Positions 23,581-35,183 of a stretch of 64,000 nucleotides of DNA are shown here, piece by piece. Numbering within the stretch: position 1 is the first letter of the stretch; each line of letters begins with the position of its first letter. A program made the translations under genes and the position numbers. The DNA comes from Bipolaris cookei. Its lineage: Eukaryota; Ascomycota; Dothideomycetes; Pleosporales; Pleosporaceae. The notes beneath the pieces were generated by a model. That model was not told where the DNA came from, searched no databases, and saw only the letters and a list, made by a program, of their open reading frames with translations. The stretch spans positions 620,001 through 684,000 of the forward strand of contig NRSV01000001.1 of NCBI GenBank assembly GCA_002286855.1, in the 5' to 3' direction.

Positions 23581-24708
23581 TTAGGTTTTCCTAAGCTTTG
23601 CCTTGAGCCATCTTAGCAAAACCTTTTCCTTGGGACCAAGAATTTCCTTGAGTTCCTGGAATGTCATCTTCCTGTTGTTGCCCTTTCTCTTCCCAACCCT
23701 CAAATGTGTCAGATAATGCGAGCGAAAGTTGTCACTCCTTAGGAAGCGCGCAAAGCAACAAGGAACCTTGCATTGGTACTCGTGGATTAGGCCAATGCGA
23801 TGAACACTTCTGATGTGACGGCGAAGATGCTCTGGTCGTTGAAATTTCTTGGGGCAAGGCGTGTCTTTGTTGGGCCCGATGAATTCTTCGCACGAATGCC
23901 TGCGATCGGTTGTGGTGTGGAAGGTACACGTGTTGGTGGACCATCCCTCAAGCTTGTAGACATTTGATCTGGGCTGAGCCCTTCTGGAAGACCAGTTTTT
24001 AGAACCTTTGGATGAAGAGGATTCGTGGTGCCACGAAGCATCGCTATCGGAATCGCTCAGGTCATCGCTTTCATCGCTGTTGTTGTTGAAGCTTGTGAGA
24101 TTGAAAGTTCCAGAGTCCACAGCTGAATTCAGGAAATCCTTCTGTTGCACAGGGCAGGGTAGGTAGGCTGTGGGTGCGTGGACTTTTGGTTCAGGCAAAA
24201 TATTCGGCATCAGTTGGTAGGAGCGCTGTTCGTAGCTGGGAATTTCGTGATAGGGCAGAATGTAAGGTCGTGAGTCCCAAGAGGTGACTTCAGGGTAGGT
24301 AGATGGCCAGAGAGACTCAGGATCATTTGAGATATCCGCATGGTTGGTTGAATTGTTTTGGACATGGTGGAAAGCTGGTTCGAGGGTGTTGTAAGTTGGG
24401 AGGCCTGTGTAAGGCGGTGAAGGCACGCTCTCAGGGTGACTTATGGTAGAGCTTGTTGACAGTGGACTATCACAAGGAGGTTCCTCAAGCGCCAATAGAT
24501 CCATGAATTCCATTGGAGCACCCATTGATCGATGGACTAATGTATCGCGGTCAAAGTTGTGGAAAGATGGTCGCTCATTGAACGATCCAGTGTTGGGTTG
24601 GCAATTTATCGGTTCGTTTGTATTGAGGATTAGTGCCTCGTACGGTTCCGGGTAGTGCTCCATGTACTGATATGGGCTCGAAGTATAAGTTGGGACCCGT
24701 TGCTCCAT
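23581..24708 (-). CDS. C2H2 zinc-finger protein, putative transcription factor
   Basis: Single exon, 375 aa. The first 230 residues are Ser/Pro/Tyr-rich and acidic without a known fold, as in many fungal activators; a Ser/Asp stretch lies near 215-230. Two C2H2 fingers follow: about 271-303 (CPKKFQRPEHLRRHIRSVH) and 312-337 (CKVPCCFARFLRSDNFRSHYLTH). The C-terminus is strongly basic. The finger pair resembles those of fungal developmental regulators, but the N-terminus does not identify one, so no name is given. The start MEQRVPTYTSSPY is the first ATG of the frame. It is isolated, with 4 kb gaps on both sides, so a long regulatory region is possible. Confidence 0.8.
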   Translation of the reverse strand: MEQRVPTYTSSPYQYMEHYPEPYEALILNTNEPINCQPNTGSFNERPSFHNFDRDTLVHRSMGAPMEFMDLLALEEPPCDSPLSTSSTISHPESVPSPPYTGLPTYNTLEPAFHHVQNNSTNHADISNDPESLWPSTYPEVTSWDSRPYILPYHEIPSYEQRSYQLMPNILPEPKVHAPTAYLPCPVQQKDFLNSAVDSGTFNLTSFNNNSDESDDLSDSDSDASWHHESSSSKGSKNWSSRRAQPRSNVYKLEGWSTNTCTFHTTTDRRHSCEEFIGPNKDTPCPKKFQRPEHLRRHIRSVHRIGLIHEYQCKVPCCFARFLRSDNFRSHYLTHLRVGKRKGNNRKMTFQELKEILGPKEKVLLRWLKAKLRKT

Positions 24709-27700
24709 GACGGCTGAGGCAGGTCTTATATGCAGTTAGCGCCAACATCTTGGTGAAGGATCCACATGCAATCCTACCGGTGCAGTTACGCTTTCTAGTC
24801 GTAGCACAAATCAAAGAACAGTGGACAACGACAACACAACACTGATGTAAAGGACTTGGAGAATCTGAGATCTGGATTGGATTGTTGCACAGGCAGGCGG
24901 AACCATCTGTGTTATAGATCTGATGCAATAGCCAGACCACAACCACGCCTCAAGCTCCTCGGAGGGGAGCATAGTAGCCCCTCATTCGAGAGATTGCTGG
25001 AGATCGGTCAATACGATACACCCAGGAATATGGTTCTTGCTAGACCTGGGCCGTACAATCTCAGCATGCCACCTTTGCAGCGCACATAGCCTTGGTTACT
25101 GGCGACCAGCGGACAGCTCAAAATGACATGGGTGTCACGCTACTTTGCGGCGTAGTTCAAAGACTCAAGCTGTGGGCCAGCCTGAATTTGTCAAGTGGCA
25201 GGCATGCTAGTGGCGTGCGAATACCCTTGCCACTAGCCACCCACTTGCGCACTAAGAGCTTCCATAGCATGAATTCTACACTTGTGTTCTCCATAGCTTA
25301 ACGTCTAGCAACCGCCCAGAGTAAATATTGCGGGGAATATACCTGCATGATTTGATGCCCTCAGCAAGTGGCTGAGGGGAACTTCCAGCGTGGCTTGTGG
25401 CGATCGGCTCATCAGGGTCTCGATTCTTGAGTCTGTACGTACATTGTTACTTTGCAGTCTGCTTCATCGTCGGTCCTGTGAGGCGGTCGTTCAACCTGCC
25501 AAGTTGGCGCCAAGGCCACATTTTGTGGGTGACAAGACTGGCATAAGCGAAGGACACACCGTGCTCAACCCAGGGTCTTTGATGCTGCTGCGGTCGACCC
25601 GTTTCAAAGGCCTATACTACAGCCACTCATACTATTTACGCAATTGTGCAGGCCATACGATGTGGGTAACTGGATTCCATCAGACGACAGGTGCAGTATA
25701 ACAAAGCCAGCGTTACGTTCTATTTGTGTAGAAAGGCGGCATATACGGCCATGGCCTCTTCATTCACCATCATTTTCAGAGAAGCCATCACTTTTGCCAG
25801 AAAGCCGGTAAATTTAAGAACCGGTTCACCGAACACGACTGCCGCGGAGCCTCCCTGTTCTAGTGTACCAATCATTCTTCAACCAACCAGCCAAGACACT
25901 CATCCCTCTGAAGGCTGTCTAGTGAAAACTTTAGTTGCTGTGCTTCAATGGGCATGCAATTGTGATGGTGATGGTGATATAGCCTGCTGTGATGATATGT
26001 GTGTGTAAGGTCGATGCTTGCCTCTGTGTTTTTGGAATGGCTAAATGAGTTACAATTGCGCATAAAATTATTGGAGATGAGGCACGACGCAGGCCGAAAT
26101 GTGGCACAGTCTGGAGAATTCATCATTGGAGCAGAATGAATCCAGGCGCGGGAACGATTAACACCTCGTGAACTCGGTACGAGTGCTTTGGTATCAATGG
26201 GGCACGACTGTTCCACCATGTATCAACCTACCAACAAGCAGATCCATGGGGGTGGGGGTTTGTTTGTATATTTCTAGCCTGGCTACAATACGTACATGAT
26301 TACTGCACTGGTTATGCGTAATTAACAAACCGCTGCCAAATGCAACTAACGCGCCGTATTTCATATGGTACCAACTAAACAGTATTGTCATAATTTTGAA
26401 TAAAAAGCATCACCATTTCCCATTCTCGTGAAGATCTCGTTTTTGGACACGGGTATATTCGGCAGAACGTCGGCTTGGGCAAACGTGAAGAAGGCGCGAT
26501 GCTGCGGCAGCAAAGCCAAAAAGTGAAGGAGAGTATGGGTGCAAGCGACTGCCAATGGTTTCATTTCGAGCAAGCTGCGTTGACGGATTTTGGCGAGACT
26601 TAAATCCGGAGCCGCTAGTGGGAATTGCTAGGCTATATGCCATGGCTCTGTGAGTATGCTAGTGAACATATTCTTCCAAGTGGTAATATATCCGTGTTAA
26701 GTCTCCACACACACTATCGATGCCAGATGCTTGGGAGTTTTTCCCTTATGACTTTTAGTTTATCTTACAGTGATAGTCGCACCATTGTAGAGAGTGGAGG
26801 CTTATTGAAATCATTGGACTACGTGACCGCGGAGGAGACAAGTACGCAGGCAGGTACCTTGTCGTGCTCTGTAGTATCCTCTGCCATGGTAGCGAAGTGA
26901 CTTGACCCGCATGTGGTCTCAAGCTCTTGGCATGGTCAGAATGTGAGGCAACTTTACCAACCGTCGCCATGACAGTTAGTGAACAACTAGATGCTTGGTA
27001 CTTAGGTGTCGAATAAAGGAGGTTCGGGGACACCTAGCGTACAGCCTAGCGTGTTTGCATATTGTGCAGGGCCTTGACTTCAATTGAACGTATCAGCTTC
27101 ACATATCAAATCCACAGCTTAACTAGCAACGATAGTTTGTCGGGTAAAGGGAATGGGGAATGCAGATGTCTGAGAGCCTCTACTGGAGCAAGCCAGTCAT
27201 CAGCTTTCTCGGAAGAAGTGGATTCAACAAACTCTCGCCTTGTCACTAGAGTTCAGTTACCATTTAGAGCCATGGAAGCTTTGTAGGAACCCACACAGAA
27301 CAATCTCTCAGCCCTGCCGCTGCGGGTCATCCCTTGTTCAGCCAATCAAGGTGGTTAGCGCGCCGTGACCATGCCTGCATCCAACCACGCATACGCGCGA
27401 CTTGTGGAGCCAACATGGTGATGAGACTAAACTTGAAATTTCGCTTCGCTGCAGCAAGCTACAATAAGTCGAAATCGATCTCTATCGGAGAGTCAGTATT
27501 CTGCATCGAGTAGGTTGAGCGATTGGCGATGCGATCAAGGATTCTGGCAACGTCTGATGTTGGATAGCCTAGCGTATTTACCTGGGTACCGTTACCGAAA
27601 CAAGCGCCAAGCGCGCTAACCGAGATAGGCTGGCGTCAATCCCTCAACATCGACATCGATGCCGCCGGCTCAATTGTGATCTTCCGCGTAAGCGCCTTCC

Positions 27701-28860
27701 GCCTGACAGCATCAATTCACTTGCACCGTTACGTCCGGCCTGAATGTTTCTTGTGCTGATGCTCACAGACATCCGTGTCTGCTACGGAAGTTCGTGCCAG
27801 CTAGGGAGACCGCTGCACCAATGACAGCATGGCGGCACCGACTAATCTTTTGGAGGGGGCCTACTGTACATATATGCTCCGCGGAACAGCCACGCTCACC
27901 AGCCTCAGTACCAGAAAAGGAGTGACAAGACCTAGCTCCAGTAAAACCCGGACGAATTGGTCGGACAACTAATACATTTTCACAGAGCAATGCAACGATG
28001 ACCACAAACATACAATCCACGATCACTATTACTTAAAAAAGTCTGTACATTCTTCAGTGCATAGAAGATCTTCACTTCCATCCCAGCGTAAAGCACCCGT
28101 TCTGCTAGGAGTTGAATCAGGCATTTTGCCACACACTCAATCCCCTTTTTTTCCACAACGAACTTCGCCTTCCAAACTGAATTCTATCATAAGAGATCAA
28201 GAATAAAAAAGCAGTGGGACTTTCGCAAGCATCTCTGACAAACAAAACCCACATGCCTTCCTCATCGCAGAAATTCTCAAACACTCAGCCCGTCCGCTCA
28301 CAATAATGTTTCACTGGCTTCATTCTTCCAACTTCGTAACGAAAAACACACTCGCTACGCGATATCAAAGAAACATTTTTACTTGTCAACTCGTGCACTC
28401 TTGTGCGGTATCTGACTCAGTCATCTCACCCGTGAATGAGCTGAGCTAGCTCCTAAATTTCCCTCAAGAAAAAAAAGATGACAGACATACAATACGTTCT
28501 ATCTGTACGAATTCTAGAGCGGTACCAGATAGAAAAGCTCGCTCCGCTCATGACATGGAAACTGGCAAGGTTTAATCATGCTGAATGTTTCCAAAGATAT
28601 CCCGGATGCGTTATGTGGACTAAACACCACAGGCAAAGGCCAAGGTATACAACAGAGCATGCAAATGTATCGCACATCATATCTCGAAGACCACCAGCAA
28701 CCCATAGGCAGCACAGTCAGACATCATCATCACCCAACGCGGAACAACATCACACAGCATCTCTCAACATGTCTTTCAATATCACATACATCCAATTATT
28801 CAATAATTTAGTTGATAAAGATATAGATAACCTTACTTCCTACACCACCCCCATCCCTCC
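24709..28860. other. Gene-poor interval of 4.2 kb upstream of the zinc-finger gene
   Basis: Both flanking genes are on the minus strand, so this holds the zinc-finger promoter and the promoter-distal flank of the lipase gene's 3' end. Only short ORFs (up to 142 codons) without family signals. An imperfect hairpin lies at 25192-25247. 25980-26000 has simple GATGGT repeats. Confidence 0.5.
25192..25247. repeat. Imperfect hairpin with two-part stem
   Basis: Outer arms CAAGTGG/CCACTTG (7 bp) and inner arms GCTAGTGGC/GCCACTAGC (9 bp) around a 14-nt loop, separated by an asymmetric internal loop. Not a tRNA by shape. May be a MITE end or a structured RNA element. Confidence 0.7.
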
Positions 28861-31563
28861 TCACCGCGCCTTCTCACCCAACCCCACCCCTCTCTTCCTC
28901 GCCTGAACAACAGCATGCAGACACCTCCCCACTGCCTCCAAATCACCCAACAGCGTAACATGGCCGCGGTCACTCGACACCACACCCCCCTTCACAACGC
29001 TGTACCCGGAAGGCACCATGGCTGCGCGGGCTAACACAACACCATCTCCACTCGCAAACGCAAGCTCATCATACACATCCGCACGTTTGATAGCTTCTCT
29101 GCTTTCCACCTTCGCGCCGTAAACCGTAGGTATGGATTTCCCGTAAATCAGGGCGATGGGGGGATACCGGTTTGCGGCCGTGTGTTCAGGCCGATGACCA
29201 AGTTCTTGCTTGAACTTCTTGACTTCCGCAAGGGTGCGAGTAAGATACTCGATAGCTTTGTTGTATGGAATTGTAATGTGGGTTGCGGGGTTAGGTTCCT
29301 TAGATGTCTCTGTGGCCTGATTATGGCCCATTTGTGGGCCCATGCCAGCTTGCTCGGCGCTACCTTCTGTGACGGCATTTGCGGCGTTGCGGGCTACATC
29401 AGATGCGTCTTTTGCGGAGCTGTTTTTGCGTGGAGGAAAGGTGGGGAGGGCATTTGAGACGGCATTCATGAGGCCGCTGACGCTGAAGGTGCTGTCTTTG
29501 GGGGACTCGGGGCGCGGCAGGGGTGCTGCTATGCAAGGGGATAGGCGGCATTCCTTCCAGGTGTTTACGTCAAAGAAGTCGACGGGATATTCCTCTTTGG
29601 TGTGCTTGTTGATGAAACACTTTCCATCGAGGGGCAACAGTGCGTAGGATGTGCGGATGCTGAAGTTTACTTGAGCGGTCAGGACACGGGAGGACAAGAG
29701 TACGTCGTCCCCGTTACGGAAGGGACCGAGGATATTGACACATCGCTGAGGTACTCCAGCGTACACAACTCCAGCAACAAGTTCTGGGCGTTGGTTGATC
29801 ACATGGCGGACGATTAGACCACCTAGTGAGTGTGCAATCATCGTAGCGCCTCGCTTCTCTGGAGGTACTCCCGGCTGATTACAAGGCAGTGTTTCAAGAA
29901 ACTTTATCATCTGCCTACTAAGGAAATGCGGCGATAGTCGCCAATCATACCCATAGTTGTGCACTCTAAGCCTTCCCTCTTTAGCATTATCGCTCGCCCT
30001 CAATCGCTTGAAAAGGCGCTTTGCAATATCGACCGGGCCAATGTGGGTCAGCATACCACTGGGAATAATGGTCTCATGCATTTTCTCATCAGCATCTGGA
30101 TCAAGAGGTACCTCAAGATCTACTTTTCGGAGATTCAGTCCAACCTTGATGGGCACCCACAATTGCCGATGAGGAGGTTCCGCTGAGCGCAAAACAGAGC
30201 CACGATAGCCTCCCAGTATCACCAGATCTCCTTCTATTTCCTGGAGAGCCTGTGTGAAGTACGGATGCAGCTCATTCTCTGCGTCACCAAGGCGGAGTGA
30301 AGATCGCTTCGGTTTTAAAAAGTCACTGCGTGGTATCGGTCCAGATGCGCTTCCACGAAGGCCCGCTCGAGGCGTAGGGCTTTCCTCAGTGTCACGTGTC
30401 TTAGACACAGTGCTGAAATTACGGTTCCTGAACAAGTCGGTATTCGAACTCAGATTGAAATTGTGGAGCGAGGGACTTGGAAGCTTGAAGTTCGAGTCTT
30501 GCCAACTGTCTTTCAAAGCCTTGAGCCTACTGTTGACCTGTTCATGTACACTTTCAAAGCGCGAGTCGTCGCCCAGGGAAGACGCAAGAGATCTTGTTCG
30601 ATACAAGAGCAGGGACCCTTCGGAATTGGACCGACGCAGCCTAGGCGTAGGCCGTTCGACTGGCGTTTGACTTGTTGGAGAAAGAGTGGATGAGCCGCTG
30701 TCGCTAAATTCACGCTGTGGTACTGGAGCAGTGTTGGACCGCTGAGAACCATTTGAAAAATTGCTCGACTCATTTCTAGAGTCGTCAAGTGCGGACTGAC
30801 GAGCACCGTCGTGTTGTGGTATGTTCTGAGGTCGTGGTGGGTTGGCAAGCGTATCCCGCCTCCGCCTACTAGACTGCTTTTGGGCAGTGTCTACTGATGA
30901 AGATGACAAACTCGGTAGCGAAAAATGCATGTCTTTATAGGACTTGGTAAGGGAGGCTGGTATATTAAAGTTTATGTATTTGCGCACAGCCTCGCCCATT
31001 GAACTTCCCGAGGACGCTCGCCTTCGTCCACTATGCAGGTGTTGGCGTAGCATAGCACGATGGTCACCCTGCTTCTCCTTCTGGAATATTTTTGGGCCGG
31101 CGCGCCATGGTGAAGGAAGGCGCGTTGGCGGATCCGATTGTTGCCCACGGTCGGCATTCCTTGCCGTCTGGACAGGCGCTGGCTTGAGGTCGGGTTTCTC
31201 GGTATGCTTGGATGTCACTGTCGGTGACTCTGGTGTGCGTACAGGCGATGCCGGTATTTTCCGTTCTGGAGACGCTTCGGTAGCCTCCTGCCAGCCGTCG
31301 AAGAAGGCCCCGTCTTCGGTCGCGTCGAGAGCAGCAGCTTTTTCCGCAGCTGGTGTCTTTGGAGAGGTGAGACGCGTCTGCTGTCTGCCAATGCTGACGC
31401 CTATGGCCGATTGCACCGTCTCCAGTTCTAAAGCCCTCTCCTCTGGCGTCTCATCCTCGGAAGGAGTGAGGTCACTGTCGATGATAGAGGCGAATTGGAT
31501 CTCGGCGAGGGCATTTTGACGGCGAGCCTGGCTGCTCGCTGCATTAGGTGCTGGCTCTGCCAT
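28861..31563 (-). CDS. LCAT-like alpha/beta hydrolase (lipase/acyltransferase)
   Basis: Single exon, 900 aa from ATG 31563 (MAEPAPNAASS, good context); an in-frame ATG at 31599 would add 12 residues. Residues 1-400 are Ser/Pro/Arg-rich and disordered. The catalytic half has the nucleophile-elbow GATMIAHSLGGLIVRHV with Ser near 577, a following VVYAGVPQRCVNILGPFRNG typical of LCAT-type enzymes, and a probable catalytic His in DRGHVTLLGD near 865. Such enzymes hydrolyse or transfer acyl chains of phospholipids; the actual substrate is unknown. No signal peptide is visible, so an intracellular role is likely. The gene end lies in a + strand C-rich block that turns G-rich at about 29.1 kb. Confidence 0.82.
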   Translation of the reverse strand: MAEPAPNAASSQARRQNALAEIQFASIIDSDLTPSEDETPEERALELETVQSAIGVSIGRQQTRLTSPKTPAAEKAAALDATEDGAFFDGWQEATEASPERKIPASPVRTPESPTVTSKHTEKPDLKPAPVQTARNADRGQQSDPPTRLPSPWRAGPKIFQKEKQGDHRAMLRQHLHSGRRRASSGSSMGEAVRKYINFNIPASLTKSYKDMHFSLPSLSSSSVDTAQKQSSRRRRDTLANPPRPQNIPQHDGARQSALDDSRNESSNFSNGSQRSNTAPVPQREFSDSGSSTLSPTSQTPVERPTPRLRRSNSEGSLLLYRTRSLASSLGDDSRFESVHEQVNSRLKALKDSWQDSNFKLPSPSLHNFNLSSNTDLFRNRNFSTVSKTRDTEESPTPRAGLRGSASGPIPRSDFLKPKRSSLRLGDAENELHPYFTQALQEIEGDLVILGGYRGSVLRSAEPPHRQLWVPIKVGLNLRKVDLEVPLDPDADEKMHETIIPSGMLTHIGPVDIAKRLFKRLRASDNAKEGRLRVHNYGYDWRLSPHFLSRQMIKFLETLPCNQPGVPPEKRGATMIAHSLGGLIVRHVINQRPELVAGVVYAGVPQRCVNILGPFRNGDDVLLSSRVLTAQVNFSIRTSYALLPLDGKCFINKHTKEEYPVDFFDVNTWKECRLSPCIAAPLPRPESPKDSTFSVSGLMNAVSNALPTFPPRKNSSAKDASDVARNAANAVTEGSAEQAGMGPQMGHNQATETSKEPNPATHITIPYNKAIEYLTRTLAEVKKFKQELGHRPEHTAANRYPPIALIYGKSIPTVYGAKVESREAIKRADVYDELAFASGDGVVLARAAMVPSGYSVVKGGVVSSDRGHVTLLGDLEAVGRCLHAVVQARKRGVGLGEKAR

Positions 31564-32961
31564 GTTGCTATGGGTGGTGGATGTTTGCGTGGGCTGCAAT
31601 CATGGCTAGAGAGCCGAGTCGAGTCGTCATGCCTGCAGTACCTTGCTCATGTCGTTGTGTGGCAGTGTTAGCTATCCGCCCACTGCCGAGGGCAAAGGAC
31701 ACTATAGGCCTCAGACCTGGCAGAGAGGCCTATCTCAACTCCTGCCATCTCTTTTAAGATGAAGCGACGGTTGCTACTGTGTCTGGCAATGGTGCGAAAA
31801 CTGCAATGGCGACATAATCCGATGGAAACGTTAAACGTCACACGTGAAGCGCGTCTTTGTCGCCGATTGCGTCTGCCCAGCCACCAGCCACCAGCCACAA
31901 ACGCCACGCTACACCTTAGTCAGCCCATGTTGTTTACATGTGGGAATTGACCAATGAGACAATGCGGGATAAGTTCTCCGCCTGCTAGAGTACTTTATTG
32001 CAACTATTGTCGAGATGTGCACAACATCTCCACCATACGAAAAACTCCTCACCTGGTTAAATTTTACAGAGAATTTCGAATACTGCAGTATCAACACAGC
32101 AACAGTGACGACTAAAGTGATCCGTCTCTAGACGAAAGCGGACAGATGAAATGCTAGATATGACAGCTTGTAGCATGCTTTAGGCATTTACAGATAGTTT
32201 CAACTGCCGACATCTCACTCGATACGCCCATTGGCATTCCTTGGGAACAACGCGGGGATTCACTGCCAATACTGTCATTTCCTCTCTTTCTACCGTCGAA
32301 TCCTATGATATTCTAATTCAACATGAGTATTCACACGAGATCAATGCCACCACACAAACACCTTTTCCCTCTCTTTCTTTCATTCAATTACTGTCATACA
32401 ACATAGTATCTGCAGCAATGCGGTTGCAACTCCAATTGCGGCTCCGAGCTTTTCCGTTGTGGTACACAAACTAGCCTCGGATGTCATGCGTCTCAGGAAC
32501 AAGTCAGCCGATCGCCACCAGACCACCACTCAGATACGTCCAAATAACAGCGCATGTGGTCCCTAGTTACCGATGGGGTAATCGATTTCATAAAGCGGGG
32601 CAGTTTGAACCTAAAAATCATCATCACTACCGGTTCCTTCTCGCGTTCAGCCGAGCATTCGCCGTCCGCCCGACGACAAGCGAGGCAGCGACTGCTCGTC
32701 GTCACGCAATGTCAAGCACGGCCATGCTGATCGACTGCCGAGTGGATGCATAAGTAGGAATTCTCGTGCTCTTGTGTCTGTGCTGAGTGAAGAATATGCT
32801 CAAGTTTGCAGTGCACGGATCGACGTTGAATCTTGAAGTCGAATTTAAATATATCTATAAGACAGAGCAGTAGCGATAAATAAGCCGTCTTGTTCAACCC
32901 GTCTCGAAGTCCTAACAGTCGACTTTCATATTCAAATCGTACGATACATTCGAAAATAACA
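31564..32961. other. Divergent intergenic region, lipase and hypothetical gene
   Basis: 1.4 kb between start codons on opposite strands. Mixed composition, no supported ORF; likely contains both promoters. CT-rich around 32340-32400. Confidence 0.5.
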
Positions 32962-33603
32962 ATGGCATCTCTACTCCGCCTCCCAGCTCCTCTTCCATCA
33001 ACATCCCTCACACTGGGCCAACTCATTACCGACCCCTTCTCCAACAAATCCTTATCCCACACACCATCAATCGCCCACAACGAAACCAACTGTTCTACAA
33101 CCGCCCAAAAAACAACCCTCAAAAACCCCACAAACCCAACTACATTCCTCTCTCACCTCGCTCACTCCCCGCAAACCCTCTCCTTCCTCCGCCAAACAAC
33201 ACTCCAAGGCAAACCCATCTACCTCGTCACCGCCTTGGAAATCGCACAAAAGCCCACCTCCTCCACTACCGCTTCTTCGACATCCGTCAGGCGCGTAGAC
33301 TCCGCCTCAGACATCCACTCCGCCTCCTCAAAACAAGCAGAAGACGAGTCCGTAGTAGCTGTCGGACTGAGGGAAGTGAAATGTAAAGTTGAGGATAGGG
33401 AGGCACCGCATACGTTGGAAGATATTGGGTTTGAGTGGGGGTATTATGAGGATGAGGGGGAAGATGGGCAGGTGGCTGTTGGGTTGGGGGGAGTGTTTAG
33501 TGCGGGTGAGGAGGATAGTGGGGAGAGAGGTGGTGGTGAGAGGGGGAGGAAGGAAGAAAGGGAGGAGGATGATAGTGGGGATGAGGGGCTTGGGGGGTTT
33601 TAA
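32962..33603 (+). CDS. Hypothetical protein, 213 aa, with sharp composition switch
   Basis: Starts at the ATG after AAAATAACA (MASLLRLPAPLPSTSLTLGQ); the frame is open upstream but the leader lacks coding character. The N-terminal pattern (LTLGQLITDPFSN, then PIYLVTALEIAQ) resembles a common group of unnamed filamentous-fungal proteins, known to me only as hypothetical. Residues 1-130 use C-ended codons (33121-33180 has 30 C and 2 G); residues 140-213 are Glu/Gly/Asp-rich from purine codons (33541-33600 has 34 G and 1 C). No membrane segment. Function not assigned. Confidence 0.65.
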   Translation: MASLLRLPAPLPSTSLTLGQLITDPFSNKSLSHTPSIAHNETNCSTTAQKTTLKNPTNPTTFLSHLAHSPQTLSFLRQTTLQGKPIYLVTALEIAQKPTSSTTASSTSVRRVDSASDIHSASSKQAEDESVVAVGLREVKCKVEDREAPHTLEDIGFEWGYYEDEGEDGQVAVGLGGVFSAGEEDSGERGGGERGRKEEREEDDSGDEGLGGF

Positions 33604-34180
33604 GCGATATCTCTCATAACGACTTTTCTGACTGTTGGTATTTGATGGCTGCTTTTTTTCGACAAGCTTCTTTTTTAAATGATGATTGAAATTGGGGGGT
33701 GGGAATAACTAAATGGACGAAATGGGTTACAGAGGGACAAAGGAAAAGCGAGAAATGGGCTCAGTGGTATAGCATGGGTACACGGCGTTAAGAACATTTT
33801 GCACATGTATGCAATTCAAACAAGCTAAAGACTGTAAGAAGCATATTTGGTTTTCCTTGGACTATTCTTTGGAGAATTTAACACAGTGGAAAATTGATCA
33901 TCTCCATGAACCCTTATCCTCGTTATTATCCGGACATTCGTTCAAATGCACACACTACTCATCCCACACGCCAAAGACTATACCAAACAAACACTCGATA
34001 CTTGAAATCCTGATTCAATTCCACATGACTCCTGTTCTAGCAGGGCATTCGTGGTATTCGTATTCTAACAAAACCCTTAGGCGAAACATATAGCTGTTCC
34101 CTACCCGAGTAATCATAATAGTACAAGAAACACCCAAACTCCCCATACCCAAACATACAATACAAGAGCCTTGTCTATCC
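33604..34180. other. Convergent intergenic region
   Basis: 577 bp between two convergent genes. AT-rich, no ORF of note. A tRNA-like string near 33757 lacks a B-box and was not accepted. Confidence 0.5.
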
Positions 34181-35183
34181 CTAAATAGACTCCCCGGTAT
34201 CAGCTCTGGGACGAATCCCATCAGCAGCAAAAGCCCAGCCGCGGCCTTCAGTCGGAGTCATAGCCCTTCGCTTCTCCACGGGACTCCATTCCATACCGGG
34301 AGCGGGCAGCCCCGCAATCGCTGCATCATCTCTTGCTCTCTGCCTACTACCACTCCTACGATGCCCAGCACCATCAGCCCTGGAATTCGCATTCGCCTCT
34401 TTTGCACCATTCAGCCCCTCCGGATCTGTAACCAACCTTACACCAGCCGAGCGCTGACGTTCCCTCTCAGCATTCAGCCGCTTCCCCTCAGCCTTCTTCT
34501 TCTCAAACTCGATAATCAGCGTCTTGAAATACGCTTCTGCCGCGCTTGTCGCACTGTAGTGCACAGGAGTCCAACTATAACTATTGCTGGCAACCGGATT
34601 CGCACCGTACTGCAGCAGCATGCGTAGCGCCTTCAGCTCGCCGGCTGCAGAAGCATGATGCAGTGCGGTATTGCCCTGGTTATCGCATGCAGAAAGTATA
34701 TTCGTGCCGTGCATAATCAGCGTGGGAATCAAGTGCAAGGTGCCAGACCCCGACTTGCACGCCAGCATCAGCGCATCCAAGCCCGTCTTGTTCTTCCAGC
34801 CCACGCATTCGGGGAACCGCTTAGCGAGGTAGACGCCACATTCTTCCTTGCCGGCCATGGCGGCGAGCATCAGCGGCGTTTCCCAGTCGTTGTTGCGACT
34901 AATCATGCCATCTTCGTGGCCGGCATCGACGAGGAACTCGGCAATAGTGGTGAAGCCATGCTTTGCAGCGAGGTGCAGTGAGGTGTTGGAGCGATCTTCA
35001 AAGTCTGGGTTGCGGATGTAGTTGGGGTTGTTACGAATGATGCGCTTGACCAGCGGGAGGTCGTTGAGGAGGATGGCGCGCCGCAGACGCCGGGGTACGT
35101 CAATCCTGGTGTTGGTGTTAGGACAATTATGATGTCTATTTTATGCATTGGCGTATGTGGAATTGACTAGATAAGACTTACAT
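34181..35183 (-). CDS. Ankyrin-repeat protein, possible start codon split by an intron
   Basis: Main exon 35105-34181. Ankyrin repeats run from the N-terminus: DVPRRLRRAILLNDLPLVKR, NTSLHLAAKHGFTTIAEFL, ETPLMLAAMAGKEECGVYL, LDALMLACKSG, NTALHHASAAGELKALRMLL and TPVHYSATSAAEAYF. A charged helix and a disordered tail follow from about residue 210. A clear acceptor (CACCAG) precedes 35105 and the matching donor GTAAGT is at 35181; the join makes AT|G followed by ATT GAC GTA, so Met1 may be split between 35183-35182 and 35105 (308 aa). The upstream frame is open to an ATG at 35354, which would add about 57 unlike-looking residues. Function beyond protein binding is unknown. Confidence 0.78.

Noticed and set aside
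24575..24946. Minus-strand ORF upstream of the zinc-finger start
   Set aside because: Different frame, no shared domain, likely leader sequence.
30944..31519. + strand ORF of 191 codons within the LCAT-like gene
   Set aside because: Antisense to the disordered Ser/Pro-rich N-terminus; no motif.
33755..33850. tRNA-like string GGGCTCAGTGGTATAGCA
   Set aside because: Resembles an A-box but has no B-box (GGTTCRANTCC) or cloverleaf at the right distance.
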